From assembly GCF_000014565.1 (NCBI RefSeq), contig NC_008269.1, positions 992,001 to 1,056,000 on the forward strand: 64,000 nucleotides of DNA, read 5' to 3'. Positions 36,085-45,724 of the stretch are shown here, piece by piece. This stretch comes from Rhodococcus jostii RHA1 (lineage in GTDB: Bacteria; Actinomycetota; Actinomycetes; Mycobacteriales; Mycobacteriaceae). The notes below the pieces were generated by a model. That model was not told the origin of the DNA and searched no databases. It saw only the letters and a list, made by a program, of their open reading frames with translations. Position 1 is the first letter of the stretch. Each line of letters opens with the position of its first letter. The position numbers and the translations under genes were made by a program.

Positions 36085-36893
36085 ATGGCGTTTCGGGAGG
36101 TCAACGTGAACGAAGTCAAGGAAGTGCTCCGCGTCTGGCTCGGAGTGCCCGGGTCCCGGACACCGGGGCTGCGCACGATCGCCGCGCACTGCGGGGTGGA
36201 CCGCAAAACGGCCCGCCGGTATGTCGAGGCCGCCCAGGCCGCGGGCCTGCACCGCAGCGACGGGGCCTGGGCCCTCGACGACGGGCTGATCGGCGCGGTG
36301 ATCGAGGCGGTGCGCCCGGCCCGCCCGAGCGGGCACGGGCCCGCCTGGGACCGGCTGCTGGGGTTCGAGGACCAGATCACCGCGTGGGTGGTCGGCGACG
36401 GGAACCATCCGCCGCTGACGATCACCAAGATCGAAACCCTGCTGGCCCGCCAGGGCTGCGTGGTGCCGTATCGGACGTTGCACCGATTCGCCACCGAGCG
36501 GTGCGGTTTCGGCCGCAGGGACACCACCGTTCGGATGTCGACGGCGATCCCGGCAGCGAATGCCAGATCGACTTCGGCTACCTGGGCTATCTGACCGATC
36601 CGGACACCGTTCGGCGCCGCAAGGTGCACGCGCTGATCTTCACCGCCGTGTACTCGCGGCACATGTTCGTGTGGCTGACGTACTCGCAGACCCTGGCGGC
36701 GGTGATCGCCGGCTGCGAGGCGGCGTGGACCTTCTTCGGCGGTGTCTTCAAGGTCCTCATCCCGGACAATCTGAAGGCGGTGGTCATCGAGGCGGACGCG
36801 GTCAATCCGCGGCTGTCGCAGGGCTGGTTGGACTACGCCCAGCACACCGGGTTCTACCGCCGTTCCGGCGCGGATCCGGTCGCCAAAGGATAA
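36085..36893 (+). pseudogene. istA: IS21-family transposase IstA, frameshifted and truncated
   Basis: Starts like IstA with a helix-turn-helix (MAFREVNVNEVKEVLRVWL, then RTIAAHCGVDRKTARRYVEAA). Around 36540 one base is missing; the next frame continues VDGDPGSECQIDFGYLG, with the first catalytic Asp of the DDE domain, then TAVYSRHMFVWLTYSQTL and PDNLKAVVIEADAVNPRLSQ with the second Asp. The protein stops abruptly after GADPVAKG at 36893, where the family continues for a further 100-200 residues including the catalytic Glu. At that point unrelated recombinase-element DNA begins. Confidence 0.88.
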
Positions 36894-36954
36894 ACCTCGG
36901 GTTGCATACTGCACCTCTTCCGGTCGGTTCGTGCGGGGTTGACGTTCTGACTGG

Positions 36955-39016
36955 TCAGGATCTTTTCGGCGGGCGGCCGATCGTCGGGCGGTCGGGCGGT
37001 TCGTCGGTGTCGGGTGGGGTGTAGAGGTACTCGCCCTTGTCGTTATACCGCTGGCCGCCGACAATCCCGGCCCGCCGCCAGGCCTTGATGGTGTCGTTGC
37101 AGACGCCGTGCGCGGCCGCGGTCTCGGCGAGCGTGAGCATGCCGGCTTCGCGGAGGCGTTGGCGGCGGCTGCGCAGCCGGTGGGCGCGGATGATGTGGTC
37201 GACGATGTGCCGGTGGAACGATTCGCCGGTGCTGCTGGTCAGACCACGCCGGTTAAGGATGTCGGCGATCTCGCCGGAGGTGTGGTCGTCGACAGGTCGT
37301 CGACGGCCGCGATGATGTTGGATGGGGTTTTGCGTTGCTCTCCAATGGGTTTGGGTGTCGGGAGGGTGAGGGTGGTGTGATCTCCGCCGGGGAAGCGGAA
37401 ATGTGCGGTGATGGTGTCGCTGGTGCGGGTGAGGGTGACGTCGGTGAGTAGCAGTCGGGCGATGCGCTTGCGTTCACGCTGCGGGGTGTTCGAGTCGTTC
37501 CAGATTGCGGGCAGGTCGGTGACCAGTTGATTGATTCGGGCCTTCTGCGCGTCGGTCAGGTGCCCGGTGCCCTCGTGTCGGGCCTTGTCGTAGCTCTCCT
37601 GCGCCTGGTTCAGCGCGCGGAGGGCGGTGTTCCAGTCGGCCTCGAGGGTGTCGGCGACCAGCCGGTTGGCGGGGTCGACGGCCAGGTAGCGGCGGCGGGC
37701 CAGGTCGGCGAGGTAGTGGGCGCGTTCGACGTGCGCGGCGCGCAGCCGGTCGGCGTCGGCGGCCCGGTGCTCGAGCTCGGCCGAAACCTGGAGGGCCGCT
37801 TCGACGGTGAGTGGGGTGAGGGTGTCGATCAGCAGTTGCCCGATGGCCCGGTCGAGGTCCTGGCCGGGGATGGTGGCGCAGACCGGCCGGCCGTTCTCGA
37901 TGCCGTCGCGTTGACACATATAGGTCGGCACCTCGGTGCCGCGGCGGTGGTGGTAGCGGACGGTCATCTTCAGCCCGCACCGGCCGCAGACGATGACGCC
38001 CTGCAGCAGCGCCGGCCCTTCGCGCGGCGGCCCGCTGCGGCGCTCGAGCCCGTGTGCGGCCGAGTTGGATTGCAGGCGTGCGAGGTTGGCGTCGAATTGG
38101 TCGAGGGTGATGTATCCGGGGTGGGCGCCGGGGAGGAAGGAGACCCACTGCTCGCGGGGCAGTTGCGCGGTGACGGTTTTGCCGCCCGGCAGCGTGTGCT
38201 GGCTGTGCCGTCCGTAGGTGAAGGCGCCGGCGTAGCGGGGATTGTGCAGCACCCGCAGCACGGCGTGGTGCGCCAACGGCTTCCAGTCGACCTCGCCCTT
38301 GCGGGGGCCTTTGAGGTGCCGCCAGGGGAACAGCAGCCCGGCGGTGCGGAACGCCTTGACCACGCGGTCGCCGATCCGGTGGCCTCGAAGGTGGTGAACA
38401 GGTACGCCAGCGCGCCGCGGACCGCGGTGTCGGGGTCGAGGATGACGTGGTGGGCTCCGTCGTAGACCAGGCCGACCGGCAGCGGCATGATCAGCTCGCC
38501 GCGGCGGGCCTTGGACAGTTGCCCGCCGCGCAGCCGGGCCTTGATGAAATGCAGTTCGGCTTCCGACATTTGGCCTTTCATGCCGAGCAGGAGGCGGTCG
38601 TTGAAGGTGCGGGGATCGTAGAGGCCGTCCTCGTCGCAGATCAGGGTGCCGGTCATCGCGCAGAGTTCGAGCAGTTGGTGCCAGTCGGCGCTGTTGCGGG
38701 CCAAGCGGGAGCATTCGAGACCGAGGACGATTCCGGCCCGGCCGAGGGAGACGTCGGCGACCAGTTGCCCGAAGCCTTCGCGGTCGGCGGCCGAGGCCCC
38801 GGACTGGCCCTGGTCGATGTCGATGACGGTGATCTGGTCGGCGGCCCAGCCGAGCGCGATCGCCTTGCCGCGCAGGTCGTATTGGCGGATGGCGGACTCG
38901 GTGTTGTGCAGGACCTGTTTGAGGCTGGACCGGCGGACGTAGAGCAGGGCCCGGCGCTGCAGGTGAGCGGCGGTCACCTTCGACGGGCCGGCGGTCGGGT
39001 GGGTGTCGGTGAACAT
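36955..39016 (-). pseudogene. Large serine recombinase, two frameshifts
   Basis: In three successive frames this is one recombinase of about 685 residues. First frame, 39016 to about 38385: LQRRALLYVRRSSLKQVLHN with the catalytic serine, then DQGQSGASAADREGF and GLECSRLARNSADWHQLLEL. After a one-base loss near 38385 the second frame gives HNPRYAGAFTYGR, the zinc-ribbon cysteines VCGRCGLKM and YMCQRDG, and a coiled-coil region. After another near 37290 the third gives HTSGEIADILNRRG and the C-terminal helix-turn-helix LTLAETAAAHGVCNDTIKAWRR, ending at 36955. Such enzymes excise and integrate mobile elements between short sites. Restoring two bases would give a full protein. Confidence 0.88.
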
Positions 39017-39477
39017 CGGTGGGCTTCTCCTCGCGACGGTGGGGACGGGTGCGGCGGATCGGGGCCGGCGCCGGCGAGCGCGACGGCGGCGAGAACGTCG
39101 ATGAGTTCGGCGGTCAGTGCGCCCGACAGCTCGGCCGGACCGCCCGCCGTCCGGCCGGGGCCGCGGGCCGAGGTGCGGTCGCAGGTCAGCCGGGTCAGGG
39201 CCCGCCGCCAGGCGGTGATGCCCCTGCCGACCAGCACGCCGAGCCCGAGCGGGAACGCGCGAGCACGTTCGTGCAGGGCGGCGTGACGGAGCTGTTCGTA
39301 CCGGGTGTCGAGCGGGCCTGTGTCCCGGTCGGCGTCCGGGGACTGCGGGTCCTCCCGGTCGGCGTCCGGGGACTGCGGGTCCTCCCTCTGCTCGAAGGCG
39401 GGTGAGTCAGCGGCTTTTGGAGTGCTCCCGGATGCGGGCCACCGCTCGCTCGATGGAGCGGGGGTGCACGCGCACAC
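38974..39477 (-). CDS. Small hypothetical protein of the recombinase element
   Basis: A frame of up to 167 residues between the HTH gene and the recombinase, overlapping the starts or ends of both. The core DTRYEQLRHAALHERARAFPLGLGVLVGRGITAW is conserved-looking and is a segment I associate with such elements next to serine recombinases. The upstream part holds the tandem repeat EDPQSPDADR twice, encoded by a 30-bp DNA duplication. The true start is unclear because ATG 39477 lies inside the HTH gene. Function unknown. Confidence 0.5.
   Translation of the reverse strand: MCACTPAPSSERWPASGSTPKAADSPAFEQREDPQSPDADREDPQSPDADRDTGPLDTRYEQLRHAALHERARAFPLGLGVLVGRGITAWRRALTRLTCDRTSARGPGRTAGGPAELSGALTAELIDVLAAVALAGAGPDPPHPSPPSRGEAHRCSPTPTRPPARRR
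39324..39383. repeat. Perfect 2 x 30-bp tandem repeat
   Basis: Two identical 30-base units (39324-39353 and 39354-39383) encode the acidic decapeptide EDPQSPDADR twice in the minus-strand hypothetical protein. Being in frame, it changes only linker length. Confidence 0.9.
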
Positions 39478-39883
39478 CGAACCGCTGCTCGATCGGCTCG
39501 ACCAGGTCGGCCGGTTTCAGTGCGGGGTCGCCGGCGAGCTGCTGCTCGGCCCAGGCCAGGATCTCGCCGGTGAGCTTGTGCCCGGCGCGGGGGCCGGGCT
39601 TGGCGGCGACCAGCCCGTCCAGTCCGCCCTCGGCCAGCGCGGCGGCCGCCTGGTAGTAGGTCTGCCGGGAGTACCCAAACGCCGCCGCGGCCGCGGTCAC
39701 CGATTGGCCGTCCACCAGGACGGCTCGCACCATCTCGTACTTGACCTGCACCGCGTCCCGGGCGTCGAAGAACTCCTCGGTCAAGAACCCCGGATCGCTC
39801 ACCCCCTCGGGGTGCGGGTTCAGGCTGCGGGCCTCGCGCAGCGCCGCCGTCTTGGGGTCCTCGGGTGTTGCGCGCCGGGTCAT
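39407..39883 (-). CDS. Helix-turn-helix protein of the recombinase element
   Basis: 158 residues from ATG 39883, with AGGAGG 5 bases upstream. The central segment VKYEMVRAVLVDGQSVTAAAAAFGYSRQTYYQAAAAL is a transposase-type helix-turn-helix, and the second half (LVEPIEQRFGVRVHPRSIERAV) looks like a second DNA-binding repeat, as in IS481/IS3-type N-terminal parts. There is no DDE catalytic core, so it is an accessory or regulatory protein of the element rather than a complete transposase. Intact, unlike the recombinase. Confidence 0.75.
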   Translation of the reverse strand: MTRRATPEDPKTAALREARSLNPHPEGVSDPGFLTEEFFDARDAVQVKYEMVRAVLVDGQSVTAAAAAFGYSRQTYYQAAAALAEGGLDGLVAAKPGPRAGHKLTGEILAWAEQQLAGDPALKPADLVEPIEQRFGVRVHPRSIERAVARIREHSKSR

Positions 39884-40056
39884 GTCGCCTCCTGAACCAT
39901 GCGATCGTCAACATAATTATGACGACGATGCGCTGAAGAATCTTCGCGACACACCGAATACCATCCATTATCTGCTGTAGCACACGCCTATTTGCAATTG
40001 CTTGCTCGTGTTCGCGTCCGGATCGAAAGTTGATCGTGGCATAATTCTCTTGACGT

Positions 40057-40431
40057 TCACGGCGTAATCCGCCTGACTTCTTCGTCACCGTCGCGCTGCG
40101 CCCGGAGCCGGTCGATCAGATCCGCCACCGCCAGCAGTCCGTCGGTGGTGAACGCACAACGTCCGTCGGCGTCGACCACGAACGGGTCGACCGGGGCGAC
40201 GTCGGTCCACCCGGCCGGCAGGGAGAACAGCTCCCCGTTCTCGTCGTGCAGGTGGACCCGGTCCTCGCCCCAGTTCTGCCGGTGCGCCACGAACTCGAAG
40301 TCCCGGCCGAACAGTGGATGGAACCGGTGTGTCACCCGCACACGCCGGTACCGATCGTCGAGATTGGGTGTAGTTGACGACGTTATGTCGGGATAATTCC
40401 GGGGTCGGGATAAGTCGAGTAATCCCGACAT
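40057..40431 (-). CDS. DUF5372-like protein of the recombinase element
   Basis: 124 residues from ATG 40431. RVTHRFHPLFGRDFEFVAHRQNWGEDRVHLHDENG followed by SLPAGWTDVAPVDPFV and a leucine-rich end matches the small DUF5372-type proteins I know from such mobile elements. Role unknown. The start codon lies within a 32-base perfect dyad at the junction with the istB remnant, so the present N-terminal residues (MSGLLDLSRPRNYPD) may be partly junk created by the insertion, and its original promoter may be missing. Confidence 0.65.
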   Translation of the reverse strand: MSGLLDLSRPRNYPDITSSTTPNLDDRYRRVRVTHRFHPLFGRDFEFVAHRQNWGEDRVHLHDENGELFSLPAGWTDVAPVDPFVVDADGRCAFTTDGLLAVADLIDRLRAQRDGDEEVRRITP

Positions 40432-40445
40432 CGGGATTACTCGAC
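40414..40445. repeat. 32-bp perfect dyad at the element/istB junction
   Basis: GTCGAGTAATCCCGA, then CA, then its exact inverse complement (40431-40445). The right arm is part of the istB remnant and the left arm lies in the recombinase element. Two direct copies of GTCGGGATAA (40387-40396, 40405-40414) stand just to the left. This could be a recombination site, an element end or an inverted duplication made at insertion. Confidence 0.8.
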
Positions 40446-40776
40446 GATTTCGCGCTTCGGCCCCTGGATGCCACCGAGACCAACGACTTCTACGAGTTGG
40501 TCGTGGAGCGCCATCGCCGCAAGGCGACGATCGTCTCCTCGAACAGGGAGCCGTCCAATCGAGTGGTTGTCGATGACCACAGATGCCCTGCTCGCGCAGT
40601 CGGCGATCGACCGGCTCACCTCCTCGGCGCACACCCTCGTCATCGAGGGCCCGTCCTACCGGCAACGCACCCGTCCGGGGTATGGCGCGGTTGACAGTTC
40701 AGAAGGCGAGGTCGATGCCGAGCAGCGCATTATCGATCTTCGTGAGCCGGAGCATGGAAGTCCAGGGAGTGTGTGA
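40437..40776 (+). pseudogene. istB: IS21 helper ATPase IstB, C-terminal remnant with frameshift
   Basis: Begins abruptly with LDDFALRPLDATETNDFYELVVERHRRKATIVSSNREP, the sensor/Walker B-distal part of IstB. Near 40560 the frame changes and continues IEWLSMTTDALLAQSAIDRL and VIEGPSYRQRTRPG, the family's C-terminal end. The N-terminal two-thirds with the Walker A motif is missing. Same strand as istA at 36085, consistent with one original IS21 element. Confidence 0.85.
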
Positions 40777-41379
40777 TCCATGCCAATGCACTATTTTCGC
40801 AACCTCAGAAAACGGACCAGTAAGTGCGATTTCGGAGTTTTCTGCGGTGCGTACACGAATCGGTTGAAGCGACTGAGTCGCGATCGGCGCGAGCCTGCGA
40901 CGGGGGTGGTACTGCCGGAACCGGCGTGTTTTGCTTCGCCACAGCAATGCCGACGGGCTTCGGAATCGAGTGATTGAGTGACAATCCCCTTCAGTCCGAA
41001 CGCCGATCGTTCTGTACTGCAACATGTCCGAGAGTTCGCAGCTGTTCTGCGCAGATCGAGTATGTTCGGCGAGCTGCATTACCTACCGGTGTCGCTGACG
41101 AACCCCCTAACGATCTGTGCTGGTGTAGCGAAATGCTTGGGCGGCAGAGTTCAAACGCCGGTGTGTGACGTATAACATAGCTGAATTCGTGGAAGAAGCC
41201 TGGCGCTCGGGGGGATGTTCGGTTGCAACCCTAAGCTGAGACCCAAACCTCCAGACCTAAGTTCGGGTATGGGTGTAGGTAGTTCGGCCAATGTGCAGGT
41301 GTCGAGTCGGTCCAAGGTAGCTGGTGCGCGTCATCGACGTGGCAGTCGAGAAAAATCTGCACGTGAGAGAAGAGTTGTC
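40777..41379. other. Gap right of the mobile element
   Basis: About 600 bases with no supported gene; only short frames without motifs. The right terminal repeats of the IS21 element are expected here, but I could not find copies of CATGGGACC or its complement. Confidence 0.4.
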
Positions 41380-41520
41380 ATGGCACGGATCGCCGAGATT
41401 CTGGGCACGAATCTGCTGAATACGTTGCGGGTCGGTATAGTTGGCACTGTTCTGTACGCCGGGCTCATCATGGGCGTGGTTGTGGTGGCGGTGTGGAAGT
41501 TCCCGATGCCCGGCGTATAG
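41380..41520 (+). CDS. Candidate 46-residue single-span membrane protein
   Basis: ATG 41380 follows a purine-rich GAGAGAAGAG about 8 bases upstream. The product reads MARIAEILGTNLLNTLRVGI and then a 20-residue hydrophobic segment (VGTVLYAGLIMGVVVVAVW) before a short tail, KFPMPGV. A real small membrane protein is likely, but no family is recognised. Confidence 0.45.
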   Translation: MARIAEILGTNLLNTLRVGIVGTVLYAGLIMGVVVVAVWKFPMPGV

Positions 41521-41681
41521 GCCCGCGGCGACTCATAGTCCTGCGCCGATGCCGGCGAGTGAAACACTCGGTGGCAGTTCGGCGATAGAGCTAACAGGGG
41601 CGTGGTTGTGCCCGTGGCTCCGCGTGGCCGGGGATCAACGCGCGATGCCGTGACGGCCCTGTTGCTGTGGAAGGGACGATG

Positions 41682-41960
41682 ATGTTCGGGACGGGCGTAG
41701 GTCTCATGGTTGCTCTGCTGGTGGTGACGCTTCTGGTGGTGCCCGTCTCGTTGGGTGTGGCGGCACGGGCGGACGCGAAGGTCCGCCGCCTTGCGGAGTC
41801 CCGGGCGTCCCATCCGAATCTGACGGGCTCGGTCGCTGTCGCGGATGTGGACGAGCGGTGTGATCGGTGGCGGCAGCTGGCGACGCGGGCGTGGTTGATC
41901 TGCGGCGGCGCCTCGCTGGTCGCAGTAGCGGTCGTGGGTGTCCTGATCCGTGTCGGGTGA
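41682..41960 (+). CDS. Small two-span membrane protein
   Basis: 92 residues from ATG 41682, with GGAAGGG 6 bases upstream (ATG 41679 and GTG 41667 are in frame). The layout is span 1 (LMVALLVVTLLVVPVSLGVAA), a charged loop with DERCDRWRQLATRAW, and span 2 (LICGGASLVAVAVVGVLI). Resembles unnamed actinobacterial membrane proteins; no function can be given. About 160 bases after the other small membrane-protein gene and possibly co-transcribed. Confidence 0.6.
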   Translation: MFGTGVGLMVALLVVTLLVVPVSLGVAARADAKVRRLAESRASHPNLTGSVAVADVDERCDRWRQLATRAWLICGGASLVAVAVVGVLIRVG

Positions 41961-42750
41961 AGGCGACTGCATTGTCGGGAGTGCGTGTAGTGGTTCGCGG
42001 CTGTCGGTGCGGGCGGGCTGAGCCCTCTGCCTCGAACCCGCAAATGAAAGATCAACGAAGCTGAAACCATTTCGGCTGCTGTGACATACGCGCCCGAGGC
42101 CGCCCGAGATGCGGGCGCGCACAGGTGAGCCGAAGCGGACCCGCCGAAGTGGAGTCCGCTCCGGCCGGGCCTCGCCGGGGCATACAACAGGTACCCGCCG
42201 CGTAAAGCCTGACCGCGCGTCACGCGGTGTGCGTCCGGGAAGCGGCGCGCTCCAGTCGGGCAGTGTGGTTCCGCGTTGGTGTGCCTGGGTTGTGGGCGTC
42301 GCTGATGTCTCCTCGGGCTTTGCTGCGTGTGAAACTATCGACCAGATTCACGGATTTCTGCGGAGCGGTGTCTGCACCAATCGCTGCTAGCCAGTACAGG
42401 TTTGGCGACCTGATCCTTCGTGTTCCGGTGCGAGAAAATGGTAGATCCGCCGCCCGCCCCCCTCGCTGAAATATGGCCCACGCCAAATGCCTTTCTCGGG
42501 TTGTACTTACGGCCGGCGGCCGTCGGTGCAAGCACGCCCGTTCAAAGAACGCGCATTCGAGTCCGGGCTTTGGTCCTGTCGGGGCGGATCGTGCCTGACC
42601 GATCGAGTCGACCGCGAATGATCCTCCCGAACTCCGCCACCGGCAAAGGAGAGATCGTCGGCGTGGGGTGGTCAGCGCGCGGTGGGTGCGGGTGTTCGAG
42701 GTCGGACTGGCCGGTCTGGACCTCGCGTAAGTGCGGTGTGTTGCGGTTGA
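41961..42750. other. Gap without recognised gene
   Basis: About 790 bases. Frames on both strands have low-information composition and no motif. No dyad or terminator stands out. Confidence 0.4.
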
Positions 42751-42948
42751 ATGGGTGACATGGGGTCGTCCGCGGGTGAGCGGCTGTGGCAGACGATGTG
42801 GGATTCTGGGTGGGCGTTGGTGTGTGTCCGCGGGCCGCAGTGCCGGTGGGCGGATCTGCTGCCGTGGGATGATGAGGCGGGGGAGCTGACCTGGCTGGCA
42901 CGAGACGCCACTGAGATCGCCGAGCAGTATCGCCGCGACCGCCGATAG
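42751..42948 (+). CDS. Candidate 65-residue hypothetical protein
   Basis: Reads MGDMGSSAGERLWQTMWDSG, then a Trp-rich middle (CRWADLLPWDDEAGELTWLARDA) and a basic end, RRDRR. Amino-acid composition is protein-like, but I see no strong ribosome-binding site and know no family. ATG 42760 is an alternative start. Confidence 0.35.
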   Translation: MGDMGSSAGERLWQTMWDSGWALVCVRGPQCRWADLLPWDDEAGELTWLARDATEIAEQYRRDRR

Positions 42949-43064
42949 GAGCACACCCGGTGGCGGCAGGCGCGGGCGGGCACGCCTGCACGCAGTCGCC
43001 ATTCGCCCTGATCCAGGAGATCCGCAGCTGGTTCGGCTCGGCGGGTGTCACAAGGCGCTGATCC

Positions 43065-43910
43065 TCACGTGGTTCCGGCGACGAGGCCGGACGCACGCCC
43101 CTCGGTGACCATCGGGGAGTGCTCGGTGAAGCCCCCGTCGACTCTGATGACCTGCCCTGTGATGTACCGCGCGGCATCGGAGTGCAGGAACGCGACGACC
43201 CGGGCGATGTCCTCGGGCTGACCGACGTGAGGGGTGTCGCAGTGGCGCGTGTACTGGGTAATCAGCTCGTCCCCGAGTTGGAGGCCGGGAGAGCTCAGTA
43301 TGAGTCCGGGCGCCACGGCGTTGCACCGGATTCCCTGCTTGCCATGCTGTGCGGAGACGGCGCGCACGAGCTGGTTGACGCCCGCCTTTGCGACGCTATA
43401 GGTGGTCAAGTTGAGCTCGCCCATTTCGCCGGAGATCGACGACGTGCAGGTGATGCTGCCGCCGCCGGTGTTCACCATCGCCGGGATCGCGTGCTTGCAG
43501 CCGAGCATCGGGCCCAGGAGCAGTGTTTCGATCTGGGCATGGAAGGTGTCCACCACGAATTCCGTGATAGGGGGGTCGCCGGGCTCCCATGGGATCCTCA
43601 GGTCGGCGGCGTTGTTGTGCAGAATGTCGAGTCGTCCGAACTCGTCCACCGCGGTCGTAATCATCCGCTGGACCTGTTCCTCGACGCGGACGTCGGTCTC
43701 GACAGCGATCGCGTCGCCACCGTCGGCCCTGATCTGCTTCGCCCGTTGCTCGGCAACCTCGCCGTTGATGTCCGCGAGTACGACCTTGGCGCCGAGTTGC
43801 GCAAGCAGACTCGCGGTCGATGCGCCTTGGCCGACGCGGTAAGGATCGTCGTCGCCATGGAAGGACGCTGCGCCGGTGACGATGGCGACCTTGCCGGTGA
43901 GATCGATCAT
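43065..43910 (-). CDS. Short-chain dehydrogenase with an extended glycine-rich loop
   Basis: A 281-residue SDR. The Rossmann loop is stretched: TGAASFHGDDDPYRVGQGAS (residues 12-31) has about ten extra residues between the first Gly and the G-x-G pair, as in one SDR subgroup. NNAAD replaces NNAG. The catalytic set is intact: Ser in TSSISG and YSVAK. DI after beta-2 (VVLADI) suggests NAD. C-terminal VDGG is normal. A TGAA-N5-TTGA dyad lies about 210 bases upstream, related to four others in this block. Probably oxidises a hydroxyl group in the pathway encoded at 43-57 kb. Confidence 0.92.
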   Translation of the reverse strand: MIDLTGKVAIVTGAASFHGDDDPYRVGQGASTASLLAQLGAKVVLADINGEVAEQRAKQIRADGGDAIAVETDVRVEEQVQRMITTAVDEFGRLDILHNNAADLRIPWEPGDPPITEFVVDTFHAQIETLLLGPMLGCKHAIPAMVNTGGGSITCTSSISGEMGELNLTTYSVAKAGVNQLVRAVSAQHGKQGIRCNAVAPGLILSSPGLQLGDELITQYTRHCDTPHVGQPEDIARVVAFLHSDAARYITGQVIRVDGGFTEHSPMVTEGRASGLVAGTT

Positions 43911-44117
43911 GCCGGCTGTCCCTCGACTGGTGCGGGCCTAGGACTGGGACGATCCGACGGTATCGCCGCGATGGACGCGAGGGTTAGATCCTTCCAAGGG
44001 GCCACTATCGGCTCGATTCGGGTATTTGGATTGCTGGTCATGCTCGCTCCATTTCCTCGTGCGCCACGGGAGGCGGCTGTTTCGCGAAGTAAGTTGCGTT
44101 ACCGACTACGCGTAAAT

Positions 44118-44130
44118 TGAACTCAGTTGA
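44118..44130. promoter_or_regulatory. Regulon dyad, site A
   Basis: TGAActcagTTGA upstream of the SDR at 43065-43910; one arm position differs from TGAA-N5-TTCA. The flanking bases (ATTGAACTCAGTTGAG) match the site at 57005 closely. Confidence 0.55.
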
Positions 44131-44817
44131 GTAAACTCTGTTTCTGTCGACCGTGCAACCGAAAGCAGTTGATATGGAATGACTTCGGCGTCACTGCGTG
44201 AGTGGGGGCGAGCGCTCGATGCCTGCTCCGGGGGCATCGGTCGGCGATGATCGTGTGGTGAACACGGGCAAGACATGGCCCCCGGATATCGGCGGTCGCC
44301 GAGTGCTGGGGGTTCAGGCGGAGTTGGCGCCGACAACGCCCCCAGGGCAGTGGGGCGGGTCCGTCGATCCGGTCCGAGTGCACGATATCGATGAAGGCGG
44401 GTGTGCGGTGCGTGATGTCGGAGTCGACGGATTGGGTGCGGTGGGGTTGGTGAAGTACGGGTGATGGCGCCGTACCGGTAGCGGGCGGGAGGAGATCGCG
44501 GGTTTCGCAGACTGCGGCCGCTACCGTCCGGATGGGGAGAGTGTCACCTCAGAGATGCTCGTCGTTGTGGGATAATCCGGAACGGAGGTAATCCGATCAG
44601 TCTGCCGTGCCGAATATCTCATGCCGCGGCTCCCGATCACCGCGCACCGAGGGTGGGCCTGGGGTTCGCGCCGATGTGTTGCTCCCTTCGGTCAAGCGCA
44701 CGATCTGTTCAGCACGTTCGGCCGGGTGGTCGCCGCGGCTGCACCGCCAATCCCGCCTCCTTCCTGTGAATCCGCACCCTGATGGGCGCCGCGAACGATA
44801 TGACGGTGATGGATTGG
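44131..44817. other. Gap without recognised gene
   Basis: About 690 bases between two minus-strand SDR genes. The frame at 44198-44464 is open but shows no motif or ribosome-binding site. No clear structure. Confidence 0.4.
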
Positions 44818-45654
44818 TTATGCCGCACCATTGGCGTTCTGGCCGGCCGCAACGGAGAGGGTCTCGCCGGTCATGTGTTTCGCACCGTCGGAGACCAGGA
44901 ACATCAGTGCGTCCGTGATTGCCTGAGGGGGAATCCATGGAACTCCCTGGGGCTGATACCGACGGAATTCCTCGGCGACGTCGTCGATTGTCGGGGAGGC
45001 GAGGTCGGGTCGGAACAGCCCGTACATCGTGCTGTTGTGGATGATGGGAGTGTCGACGCAGCAGGGACAGATGACGTTCACGGTGGTCCCGGTGGTCGCC
45101 ACCTCGAGGGCGACGGTCTTTGCCAGCCCGATGACCGCCCACTTCGAGGCCGAGTAGTGACTGAATTGCGGGTAGCCGCCTTTGCCCGCCATCGACGATG
45201 TGATGATCACCCGTCCCCAGGTCTGATTCAGCAGATGCGGAAGGCCCGCATGCAGCACGTTGAAGACGCCGTTGAGGTTGATGTCGATGACCACATCCCA
45301 GTCGGCGGGATCCATGTGGCGAAATTCGCTGATCGCCATGACGCCGTGATTGATCGCGAGAATATCGAGCGATCCAAAGGTGTCGACGATCCGCTCGACT
45401 GCATCGCTGATGGCCTCCCGGTCGCGCACGTCTGCCTTGAGTGCAAGTGCTTTTCCGTCAGCCTCGTTGATGAGCCACATGGTTTCGTCCATGTCCGCCT
45501 GCGAGGAGAGCGGGTAAGAGACATTCTTGATGTCTTCGCAGACGTCGAGGATGGCGACTGAAGCGCCGGCTTTGGCGAGCGCGAGGGCGTGCGAGCGGCC
45601 CTGTCCTCGCGCTCCACCTGTTACGAGGGCAGTTTTGCCTGTTAGATCGACCAT
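44818..45654 (-). CDS. Mycofactocin-coupled-type short-chain dehydrogenase
   Basis: A 278-residue SDR of the actinobacterial subgroup believed to use mycofactocin as electron acceptor for a tightly held NAD. Its marks are TGGARGQGRSHALALAKAGA at the N-terminus, a roughly 20-residue insertion after beta-2 (VCEDIKNVSYPLSSQADMDE, between ILD and the helix), LAINHGV instead of NNAG, and YSASKWAV for the catalytic Tyr/Lys. It lies 70 bases after the sugar-type permease gene on the same strand. Mycofactocin biosynthesis genes are not in the window. Likely oxidises an alcohol of the imported compound. Confidence 0.9.
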   Translation of the reverse strand: MVDLTGKTALVTGGARGQGRSHALALAKAGASVAILDVCEDIKNVSYPLSSQADMDETMWLINEADGKALALKADVRDREAISDAVERIVDTFGSLDILAINHGVMAISEFRHMDPADWDVVIDINLNGVFNVLHAGLPHLLNQTWGRVIITSSMAGKGGYPQFSHYSASKWAVIGLAKTVALEVATTGTTVNVICPCCVDTPIIHNSTMYGLFRPDLASPTIDDVAEEFRRYQPQGVPWIPPQAITDALMFLVSDGAKHMTGETLSVAAGQNANGAA

Positions 45655-45724
45655 TTCCGTTCCTCTTTCTCGTGGGTAGGTTGGGGACGATTCGGCGGCA
45701 GAGACCTGGGCGTGCGGCGAGCTA

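Larger units (their letters stand above)
36085..40776. mobile_element. IS21-family element interrupted by a serine-recombinase element
   Basis: The 5' part of istA (to about 36893) and the 3' part of istB (from about 40437) frame about 3.5 kb of foreign DNA. That DNA encodes, on the minus strand, a DUF5372-like protein, an HTH protein, a small protein and a large serine recombinase. The 3' part of istA and the 5' part of istB (roughly 1 kb) are absent, so insertion was accompanied by deletion, or two IS21 copies recombined. All large genes here carry frameshifts. Confidence 0.75.

Noticed and set aside
35952..37064. Long minus-strand frame of 370 codons
   Set aside because: Antisense to istA; composition is that of a shadow frame while the plus strand shows clear IstA motifs.
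43065..43910. SDR glycine-loop insertion as a new enzyme type
   Set aside because: An SDR subgroup with a similar stretched TGAAS...G-x-G loop is familiar, so it is noted in the feature only.
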